Below are positions 18,861 through 25,794 of a stretch of DNA of 64,000 bases, in pieces. Under the pieces are notes generated by a model. The model was not told the DNA's origin. It was given only the letters and a program-made list of their open reading frames with translations, and searched no databases. The DNA comes from Thermogutta terrifontis. Lineage in GTDB: Bacteria > Planctomycetota > Planctomycetia > Pirellulales > Thermoguttaceae. The stretch's first letter is position 1; each line of letters opens with the position of its first letter. Location of the stretch: assembly GCF_002277955.1 (NCBI RefSeq), contig NZ_CP018477.1, positions 2,129,206 to 2,193,205 on the forward strand. The letters are read 5' to 3'. Both the position numbers and the translations under genes were made by a program.

Positions 18861-19382
18861 TATGCTTTCTCCTCACAGGTAGCCGTCGCATGCGGGAGTG
18901 TAAAACCTGTAATATGACACATTTGCCGTGCTTCTTCAAGTCGGCGCATAGTTGGCCCATGCCCGCTTTTTAAGGACCGGCGAGCGAAAAAAGCTCAAGG
19001 TTATACAGGCGATTCACGAATGGCGCCTGCCATTCGAACAGAAACCCCACCAGGCAGGCGGATCCCAGCCGGTGAAATGGATCACCTATACCTCGTGGTA
19101 TGGGCGGACGTCACGAGCAAACCGTTCTCGAGTGAATTTCGCGCCTGCGCGAGACCGTGTGAGACCCGCGCGCCTTTTCTGCGGTAGAGAATAAATGGAA
19201 ATGGCTCAGGGGAAACGGGGATTGGAGATAACGGCGAGTACGCGTGTGCCGTCTGTGACCGAAAGCACTGTGAGAGGGTGCCTCTCTCCCATGCACCAGG
19301 CATAATCGTGTACAATCAAACGCTCCCAGGTAACAAACTTTTTTCGATCAGTGGAACCACAACCGAAGTGAAGGAGCTTGCG
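18861..19382. other. Divergent hisA/dodecin intergenic region
   Basis: About 520 bp with no credible gene. CATAAT (19301-19306) and TACAAT (19311-19316) resemble -10 boxes for the dodecin gene, but neither has a recognisable -35 at proper spacing. Nothing else identified. Confidence 0.4.
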
Positions 19383-19598
19383 ATGGCTGACGCGGTGTAC
19401 AAAAAAATTCAGCTTGTGGGAACCTCCACACAGTCGTTTAGTGACGCCGTGGCGCAGGCCGTCAAAAAGGCTGCCACCATGGAAAAGAATCCCTCCTGGT
19501 TTGAGGTCGTCGAGTTGCGAGGGTCGATTGCGGATGGCAAAGTCGCACAGTATCAGGTTACCGTCAATATTGGCTGTCGGATTGTCGACGAAAAGTGA
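19383..19598 (+). CDS. Dodecin
   Basis: A 71-aa dodecin, the small flavin-storage protein that forms hollow dodecamers. The match runs end to end: MADAVYKKIQLVGTSTQSF at the N-terminus, W39 in NPSWFEVVELRG (the Trp that stacks on the flavin) and YQVTVNIG in the last strand. ATG 19383 is preceded by AAGGAG at about 7 nt, and the reading frame upstream of it shows no dodecin similarity, so this start is firm. Monocistronic; the next gene is convergent. Confidence 0.93.
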   Translation: MADAVYKKIQLVGTSTQSFSDAVAQAVKKAATMEKNPSWFEVVELRGSIADGKVAQYQVTVNIGCRIVDEK

Positions 19599-19699
19599 TC
19601 CGTTTTTTTGCGGAGACGATTTTTCACGACATCCAGTGGTGACCGGTTGGTCGGGTTTCCGGCCTCCGCACCCGGATGTAGCGTGACGTAGTCCTGGCA

Positions 19700-20353
19700 C
19701 TATCCACGGACAAAAGGATTGTGTGTTTTCTCGTGCCCCACGGTGGTCGGTGGGCCGTGGCCCGCCCAGAGTTGCGTCTCCGGGGGCAACGTGTAAATCT
19801 TGGACCTGATCCCTTCCGCCAGGAGTTCAAAATCGCCCCCCGGAAAGTCGGTACGCCCGACGCTCCCGGCAAAAATCACGTCACCGACGAATGCCAGGGG
19901 CGGGGTGGCGTCGTTCAGAAGGTAAATTACGTGCCCCTCGGAGTGCCCGGGAACTTCCCGGACAAGGATTTTCATACCCGCATAGTCCAAAAAACGGCCG
20001 TCCTCGACGAGTCTGTCAGCAGGTGGCGTGGTTAGGGGGAATCCGAAATCTGCTGACAGATTCAGGGTAGGATCGGTCAGTTTTTGCGCGTCGCGTCTCC
20101 CAACGACAATCTCGGCCTCCGGCCACCGCTGCTTCACGGCTTCCACTCCAGCGATATGGTCTGCATGACCGTGGGTGATCAAGATCGCCGCAGGCGTGAG
20201 ATCGAGTTGCGTGACTTTTCGGATGATTTTTCCCCAGTCCAGACCTGGATCGATGATGATGCAATCAGAACGGTTATCCCGGTAGACCACGTAGCAGTTT
20301 TGGCCAAACATGGCCGAGACGATCGTGACCACTTTGGGATCTCGCTGTTCCAC
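19700..20353 (-). CDS. MBL-fold hydrolase, glyoxalase II-like
   Basis: A 217-aa metallo-beta-lactamase-fold hydrolase. The binuclear zinc motif THGHADH (residues 60-66) is complete, and the later ligands are visible in VPGHSEGHV, GRTDFPGGD and WAGHGPPT. The short form without a C-terminal extension resembles the GloB/YcbL hydroxyacylglutathione hydrolase-like group; many members act on thioesters, but the substrate is not readable. ATG 20353 follows GGAG. Cytoplasmic, with no signal. Its stop lies 101 nt from the dodecin stop, on the opposite strand. Confidence 0.88.
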   Translation of the reverse strand: MEQRDPKVVTIVSAMFGQNCYVVYRDNRSDCIIIDPGLDWGKIIRKVTQLDLTPAAILITHGHADHIAGVEAVKQRWPEAEIVVGRRDAQKLTDPTLNLSADFGFPLTTPPADRLVEDGRFLDYAGMKILVREVPGHSEGHVIYLLNDATPPLAFVGDVIFAGSVGRTDFPGGDFELLAEGIRSKIYTLPPETQLWAGHGPPTTVGHEKTHNPFVRG

Positions 20354-20480
20354 TCCGCTCTCCTTTAAAATGGAAAGACATGCAAACTGGGAAGTTGGAC
20401 AAAAATGGGGATGGGATAGCTATTAGAGAAATCAGTCGCAGGAGTTTAACCATTTTAATAAGAAGCACGTGCCAACGCGA

Positions 20481-20500
20481 TAACCCATTAAGACGGGTTA
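20481..20500. promoter_or_regulatory. Operator-like inverted repeat upstream of the DUF1571 gene
   Basis: TAACCC (20481-20486) and GGGTTA (20495-20500) form a perfect 6-bp dyad with an 8-nt spacer, about 100 nt upstream of the gene starting at 20603. No clear -35/-10 pair was recognised beside it, so an operator role is speculative. Confidence 0.3.
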
Positions 20501-20602
20501 AAGGATACATTTTCACGGCGCACCGTGCCGTGCAAGCGTCGTGAGATTTCTTTTTCGGTAAGGATAGCACCACAATTTGTGTGTTGAAGTGGAGGCGATC
20601 GG

Positions 20603-21496
20603 ATGTTAACGAGGCGATTTCTCCTCTCTTCCTGTTCTCTGGTCGCGGTCATCGCGGGAATCAGTCTTTGCAGTGGACTGGCAGCCCAGCAGGCGAATGA
20701 CCCATCAAAACAGTCGTCGGGTCCCCAGGCGCAGTTAAGGATTGCCGACCGATCCGCTCCGCAGGAAAACACAGTCGTGGAACACCCCCTCATGCCTGCG
20801 ATCCGCTGGGCGTATCAGGGCCTTCAGGATATCCAGAAAATCCAGGATTACTCGGCGATCATGGTCAAACGGGAGCGGATAGACGGAAAGTTGAACGATC
20901 CCGAGTACGCGTTCGTCAAGATCCGGCACAAGCCGTTCAGCGTTTACATGTATTTCCTGGAACCCGCGTCAGTTAAGGGGCAGGAAGTGATCTATGTGGA
21001 AGGCGCGAACGGAGGCAAGATGTGGGCCCATCCCGCAGGGATCCGGAACAAGCTTATCGGCACGGTCTCGCTCGATCCCACAGGACCAATTGCCATGCAG
21101 AATAGTCGATACCCTATCACAGAAATAGGAATTCTCAATCTCGTGCGGCGGTTGATCGAGGTGGGCGAACAGGACATGAAATACGGAGAATGTGAGGTCA
21201 AGTTTTTCGAGGGCGCAAAAATCAACGACCGCACCTGTACATGTATCCAGGTGGTGCATCCGGTTCCACGGCGCAACTTCCGCTTCCATCTCGCTCGCAT
21301 CTATGTGGACACCGAGTACAACCTCCCAATCCGCTATGAGTCGTACGATTGGCCGACAGAGCCGAATGGGCCACCTCAACTCATCGAAGAGTACACTTAT
21401 TTGAATATCAAATTGAATAATGGCTTCACCGACATGGACTTTGATATTCGCAACCCGAATTACGACTTTCGGGTGAAAGATAAAGAGGCTCAGTGA
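20603..21496 (+). CDS. Exported DUF1571 protein
   Basis: A 297-aa protein with an N-terminal signal peptide (RRFLLSSCSLVAVIAGISLC, then a likely cleavage after LAA near residue 27) and a DUF1571 domain over residues about 60-290, a family common in planctomycetes and without known function. The YSAIMVKRERIDGKLNDPEY and PFSVYMYFLEPASVKGQEV segments are characteristic; the fold resembles outer-membrane lipoprotein sorting (LolA-like) beta proteins, which is inference. Followed after 22 nt by the convergent SLOG-family gene. Confidence 0.8.
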   Translation: MLTRRFLLSSCSLVAVIAGISLCSGLAAQQANDPSKQSSGPQAQLRIADRSAPQENTVVEHPLMPAIRWAYQGLQDIQKIQDYSAIMVKRERIDGKLNDPEYAFVKIRHKPFSVYMYFLEPASVKGQEVIYVEGANGGKMWAHPAGIRNKLIGTVSLDPTGPIAMQNSRYPITEIGILNLVRRLIEVGEQDMKYGECEVKFFEGAKINDRTCTCIQVVHPVPRRNFRFHLARIYVDTEYNLPIRYESYDWPTEPNGPPQLIEEYTYLNIKLNNGFTDMDFDIRNPNYDFRVKDKEAQ

Positions 21497-21518
21497 GAAA
21501 TTCGACGGACGAAGGCGG

Positions 21519-22010
21519 TCACGGCCCAGGCCGCCCGAGTTTCGTCAAAACAGCGTCCAACACGCGCTTAGCCCGGGCGTAAATGCCCGGGCAAGTGCTT
21601 TCTCGAGGGCCTGCTACGTTGAGCACGCGGATTTTATGCATACGAAGCCATTCAAGAATCCGCTGTGCGATTTGCTCCGGATCACCGATTCGCGCGAGAT
21701 CGACCACTAACAGAGGCTTGTTGTACCGCAAAGCGATTACGGCCGTAAGGCGAGTGCCCCCCGTCAGGTTTTCAGACGTCAGAATGAGTGTGCCGTCGGA
21801 ATCTCGTACATTCCACTCGGTGCGCACCGCATACTCGGCCGTCGGTGTTTCGATCAACGCGTAAATCTCGGGAATTCGGCCATCCTCGGCAAGTCGGCCG
21901 GCAGGACACCAGCCGCCGTGAGCGAGATTGCTTTCGCGGGCGGCATCGAGGGCAGCCCGATCGACTCCCGTTTGGCCCCCGCTGATGACCACGAAGGGCG
22001 CTTGAGTCAT
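21519..22010 (-). CDS. Putative molybdenum carrier/SLOG-family protein
   Basis: A 163-aa Rossmann-like protein. FVVISGGQTGVDRAALDAA near the N-terminus, GWCPAGRLAEDG, YAVRTEWNVRDSDGTLIL and GGTRLTA match the putative molybdenum carrier (PF12694) branch of the SLOG nucleotide/ligand-binding superfamily. ATG 22010 puts the first strand at the N-terminus as in the family; the frame stays open upstream to a GTG at 22100, but that stretch looks non-conserved. It lies 158 nt downstream of pheA on the same strand. The molybdenum link is by family name only, although a molybdoenzyme operon is present at the start of the window. Confidence 0.75.
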   Translation of the reverse strand: MTQAPFVVISGGQTGVDRAALDAARESNLAHGGWCPAGRLAEDGRIPEIYALIETPTAEYAVRTEWNVRDSDGTLILTSENLTGGTRLTAVIALRYNKPLLVVDLARIGDPEQIAQRILEWLRMHKIRVLNVAGPRESTCPGIYARAKRVLDAVLTKLGRPGP

Positions 22011-22168
22011 TAACCAGGGCGGGATAGGCTGACGGAAGCAGCCGGGACTCCCGGACCGTTTCACCGAGTTCGCTTGAAAACCCGTTTCCATGGTGTGCAC
22101 GTGAGATCCCTGCTGCTTCTCATTTTGGGTGTCGCTTGCTCTGGAGCACTCGTTGATTTCTCGTCACG

Positions 22169-23290
22169 TCACGTGCTTACCGGAGCGGTGACAGGATACG
22201 AGCCGAGAATCTCCAATCGTTGGGTCTTGCTTTTGAGGGCATTCAAAGCCCGCCGTACCCGCTGCTCCGACTCATGACCTTCCAGTTCCACAAAGAAGTA
22301 GTATGCCCCTCGGCATCCCGGGGCCGGAAAGGACTCGATCCACGTAAGATTGAGGCGATTCCGCTTGAACACGTTCATCGCGTCAGCCAGGGCTCCGGGT
22401 CTGTGTTCCACCTGGAACATCAAGGCGGTCTTGTCGTTGCCTGTTCTCGCACAGATTTGATTTCCAATGATCGCAAAACGTGTCGTATTTCCCGGATTGT
22501 CTTCAATATTCTCCGCAAGTGGTGTCAGTCCGTAAAAAACACCCGCCTGAAGACTTGCGATGGCAGCCGCTCCCGGCTTCTCCGAAGCGAGTTGTGCGGC
22601 AGTTGAAGTACTCGTCACCTCAATAAGGCGGGCGCCTGGGAGGTGCTTGGCCAGCCAGTTGCGGCATTGGGACAAGGCCTGGGGGCGGCTGTAGACCTCG
22701 CGAATCTCAGAGCGGGGGCATTTCGCAAGCAGCGTGTGATGAATTTCCAGCTCGACCTGGCCACAAATTCGCGCCGGGGTGCGGATGAACATGTCCAGCG
22801 TATCAGCGATACGGCCATCCGTGGAATTTTCCAGAGGTACGATCCCAAACTGGGCGTGCCCCCGGAGCACCTCCTCAAAAACGGCCGAGATGCTTCCCAC
22901 AGCAACATATTCCACCTGCTGGCCAAATCTGTGAAGGGCTGCGAGGTGACTGTAGCTGTACTGTGGGCCGAGGTAAGCCACCCGAAGAGGCTTGATGAGC
23001 GCCCGGCAAGCGCTGAGAACTTCACGGAAGATGGCCTGCGTCGCTGCCCGGCTCAACGGTCCGGGGTTTTTTTCGAGGACCGCCGCCAATTGCCGATCTT
23101 CGTCTGAAAGCTGAAAATCGGGCTCTCCTTCCTCTTTGCGGAGTTCAGCTAGCTGCAGGCTCAGCTCGGCCCGGCGATTGATGAGCGCGAGAAGATGCTC
23201 ATCCAGAGCCTGCAGTGCCTGTTGGACTTTGCTGGCCGTCGGTTTCCCGCTGACACCGAAGGACTTGGCAGATTTCAGGCCTTTGGCCAT
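22169..23290 (-). CDS. pheA: PheA, chorismate mutase-prephenate dehydratase (P-protein)
   Basis: Three domains in order: an AroQ-type chorismate mutase (residues about 20-100), prephenate dehydratase (about 103-280) and an ACT regulatory domain (about 290-365). The dehydratase is well kept: VAYLGPQYSYSHLAA, GIVPLENSTDGRI and the catalytic NTTRFAIIG. The mutase domain lacks several residues known as catalytic in E. coli and Pseudomonas P-proteins, and the ACT ESRP motif reads ESFP, so chorismate mutase activity and phenylalanine feedback may be altered. ATG 23290 is chosen because AGGG lies 7 nt upstream; an ATG two codons earlier is too close to it. Confidence 0.9.
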   Translation of the reverse strand: MAKGLKSAKSFGVSGKPTASKVQQALQALDEHLLALINRRAELSLQLAELRKEEGEPDFQLSDEDRQLAAVLEKNPGPLSRAATQAIFREVLSACRALIKPLRVAYLGPQYSYSHLAALHRFGQQVEYVAVGSISAVFEEVLRGHAQFGIVPLENSTDGRIADTLDMFIRTPARICGQVELEIHHTLLAKCPRSEIREVYSRPQALSQCRNWLAKHLPGARLIEVTSTSTAAQLASEKPGAAAIASLQAGVFYGLTPLAENIEDNPGNTTRFAIIGNQICARTGNDKTALMFQVEHRPGALADAMNVFKRNRLNLTWIESFPAPGCRGAYYFFVELEGHESEQRVRRALNALKSKTQRLEILGSYPVTAPVST

Positions 23291-23886
23291 AACCATACCC
23301 TGCGCTCACGTCTTTGGCCGCTCGTGCATACCCCCATTCCCCCTTGTAGTTACGCAACGGTGGGTTGTCAACCTACCCTCCGAGTGGGCAAAAGGAGGCA
23401 AACGCGGTGGGAAAAGAGAGCCGGTGCAAGATGTTCGCGCGCATTTTATATGCATTTCCATCGTATATGCATGCATAGAAGTGTCCTTATCGTGTATTGT
23501 GTCTTGGCGAAGGGAAGCCTCGCTCACACATATGCTGGTTGCCACGCCGCCACCGGGGCGTTTCCTGTCGAGGCGGATCAGTTCTGACTGCGGTATACGG
23601 CAGTTGACAGATGCATCGTGAACCAAAAGAGGCCAATCTCAACTGTCTGGTTACTGCGACGCCGTCGCGCCTGCTCTTTTGGGAGCCCCAAAGTGAAGCC
23701 AGCGCTGCCTGCTGCTTGGAAGGCAGGGCCGGGGGCGAAATGGGTCTTTGGTGAAGAGTCAGGACTTGTTGCTACTTACGGAGTGGTTTCGCGGCCACGC
23801 TAATGTGTTACCATAAGAAAATCCAGCGATATAACCCGATGATTGCTGCAAGACGCCGCAGGGACGTCCTGGGGCGAGTGAGTTAG
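23291..23886. other. Divergent intergenic region
   Basis: About 600 bp without a credible gene. TATATGCAT occurs twice (23447-23455 and 23464-23472) 17 bp apart in an AT-rich patch, and CTGCCT/AGGCAG can form a short stem around 23704-23725. No promoter pair or RNA gene was recognised. Confidence 0.45.
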
Positions 23887-24597
23887 ATGTCTCACACGGT
23901 TGAATATCGAGGCAATCGTTCACGCTACCAATATAGAGAAGAACGGACCACAGCTATGGCGGCGAGTTTACGAAAGTTCCGTGCGCCTTCCGCTGCTGAT
24001 TGGGACACTGTTTATCGAGAAGGCTTGCCCCCGTGGGAAATGGGGATACCGTCCCCTGCACTCGAAGAGTTTTTGAAGCGGGAACTCATTCGTAAGGGAA
24101 GTGTCCTGGAACTGGGTTGTGGTACGGGAGCCGACGCGGTCCTGCTTGCGCAAAAGAAATTTGATGTCACGGCCATCGACTTTGCACCCACGGCAATTGA
24201 AAGGGCCCGGACGCGGGCCCAGCGGGCCGGGGCGCGGTTGTGTCTGGTTCTCGAGGATGTCTTCCTGTACAACTATAAGGGAGCGACCTTCGATCTCGTT
24301 TATGATTGTGGGTTTTATCAGTACGTTCGTCTTTGGGAGTTGTCGAGGCTTCTCGATCTCCTATGGCGTGTGACAAAGCCGGGATCGTATTATCTTTCCG
24401 TAAGCTATTGTGGAACGGAGGAATTTCCCGGATTGACGAGTGTCACGGAAGATAACATCAGGTGGGAGTTGGGAAGACTGTTCGAGCTAAAAGAGCTGTC
24501 CACGTTTCGCTTCTATTCCCCTCTTCAGCGGAAGGAGATCGATGGCATTTCAGCCCTGCTGTACCGTCCGGAGCCGAAAAGAACAGAGAAACAATAG
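23887..24597 (+). CDS. Class I SAM-dependent methyltransferase (TehB/TPMT-like)
   Basis: A 236-aa methyltransferase. The SAM-binding glycine loop is VLELGCGTGADAVLL (about residues 73-87), preceded by LPPWEMGIPSPALEEFL, a pattern typical of the thiopurine/tellurite (TehB-like) group. FDLVYDCGFYQYV forms motif IV. Small-molecule or metalloid methylation is a family-level inference. ATG 23956 (residue 24) may be the real start because the first 23 residues look unconserved and no strong Shine-Dalgarno precedes 23887. Stand-alone, 95 nt before a lipoprotein gene. Confidence 0.8.
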   Translation: MSHTVEYRGNRSRYQYREERTTAMAASLRKFRAPSAADWDTVYREGLPPWEMGIPSPALEEFLKRELIRKGSVLELGCGTGADAVLLAQKKFDVTAIDFAPTAIERARTRAQRAGARLCLVLEDVFLYNYKGATFDLVYDCGFYQYVRLWELSRLLDLLWRVTKPGSYYLSVSYCGTEEFPGLTSVTEDNIRWELGRLFELKELSTFRFYSPLQRKEIDGISALLYRPEPKRTEKQ

Positions 24598-24692
24598 TAG
24601 CATGGGATGTGTTGTGCTAGAATCCACTCAAGTGGTATTCCGAGGGGCGTGTACAGAAGAACGAGAGATTAGGTTTTGCCTTTAAGGAAAGG

Positions 24693-25157
24693 ATGCTCAG
24701 GATGAAGACAACTGCTATTTGGATCTTGTCCGTCATGGTGTTAGCACTTGCCGTTGTGTCCATTGGGTGCCAAAAAGGTTCCGGTACCGGCGAAGGACGA
24801 ATGACCGGGCCTGCGACGTCGGTTCAAGCTCAGGAAAACTTGTCGGCGCCCGAGCAGCGTACGCCAAGTTCGCAGGAAAGCCGTGGATTGGATTCTGCCG
24901 CTATTCCCGCCGAACGGACGCAGCCCCGACCCTCTGACACAATGGTCCAACCGGCTTCCCCGCCCGCCCCGTCAAGCCCCTCTCAGCCCGAGCAAGGGGC
25001 GGCCTCCTCAGAGGATGATGAGGGCGATGTTCGTCTCGGCCGGATGGTAAGGGGATTATTCCGAGCGGCTCAGTCTGCCGTTCCCGGTGTTACCACACGC
25101 GAGGAATCCCAGACGAAAACCGAGGAAGCTCCGCCGTTCATTCCTCCTCAGCGGTGA
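24693..25157 (+). CDS. Small putative lipoprotein, Pro/Ser/Glu-rich
   Basis: A 154-aa protein with a lipoprotein signal: MLRMKTT, a hydrophobic stretch, then the lipobox VSIGC with Cys26 as the lipidation site. The mature part is low-complexity (Pro, Ser, Gln, Glu, Ala) and probably disordered, with an acidic patch SSEDDEGD near residue 108 and a short amphipathic segment RMVRGLFRAAQSAV. No known domain is recognised. AAGGA lies 4 nt upstream of ATG 24693; ATG 24702 is an alternative. A weak hairpin GTGAT/ATCAC with a later T6 run (25154-25181) follows the gene and may end transcription. Confidence 0.65.
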   Translation: MLRMKTTAIWILSVMVLALAVVSIGCQKGSGTGEGRMTGPATSVQAQENLSAPEQRTPSSQESRGLDSAAIPAERTQPRPSDTMVQPASPPAPSSPSQPEQGAASSEDDEGDVRLGRMVRGLFRAAQSAVPGVTTREESQTKTEEAPPFIPPQR

Positions 25158-25794
25158 TCAACGCATCACATCTTGTTTTTTCAGTACCTGTAACTTGCCG
25201 CGGTTACGTGGGTACGGCTTGGCGGCGGTGTAGCGGGGGTTCCGCGACGTATTCCCGTCACGTGAAGAGCAGACTCTGCTGTCTTAATTGCTGACTGAGG
25301 CCAGGCTGCCCCCTCAAGTGAGGTTGCGGTCCATCGGGGGGAAACGGTTAAGACCCCGGCATGCCGAGGAAGTTGTCGTTCGACGGCGCTCAGGCCGAAA
25401 CTACGTCGTGCTCCGAAATGTGGGCGGCAAGACGCTCCTTGAACCGCGACTGGCAAAATAGCGGCACTTCAAAGCGCCTCAATCGCACTTCTAAGGTGTT
25501 TGCAGGTGTTATACCTGCCCCGGTATAATCATATTTGCACCCTGGGACATGGAATCGTTCAGGACGGGGTAAAACGTGGAGTCGTGGCGGCCTGGGGTAT
25601 CGCACCACGGGGTGGTAAACATTACAGCGGGTCTGCTTCGCATTGGCCGTTGCTTATTGAGTGACCGTGTTCGCTCTCCGACGGGCTTTTGCCCACCCGT
25701 CGTGATATTGATGCATGGGGCAATAGTCAAAGTGTGCCAGTACTGTCGGGTTGGGGTGTACAACCTCGTCTTCTGAGTTTTAGAAGGTGCCGAT
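25158..25794. other. Intergenic region with promoter and possible long leader
   Basis: About 640 bp without a credible gene. It contains a promoter-like pair with an embedded dyad at 25500-25529 and a GC-rich hairpin (CGACGGG 25679-25685, CCCGTCG 25696-25702) between that promoter and the next gene. If the promoter is used, the mRNA leader would be about 260 nt. Confidence 0.5.
25500..25529 (+). promoter_or_regulatory. Sigma-70-like promoter with operator-like dyad
   Basis: TATAAT (25524-25529) is a consensus -10; TTGCAG (25500-25505) is a weak -35 at 18-bp spacing. GCAGGT-GTTAT-ACCTGC (25502-25518), a perfect 6-bp dyad, lies across the -35 and spacer, where a repressor would block polymerase. 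It points toward the gene at 25795. Confidence 0.5.

Noticed and set aside
19301-19316. CATAAT and TACAAT as dodecin -10 boxes
   Set aside because: No -35 box at acceptable spacing; noted in the intergenic entry but not called as a promoter.
23447-23472. Two TATATGCAT copies 17 bp apart
   Set aside because: The spacing and AT content are suggestive, but with no flanking promoter boxes or further copies this could be chance.
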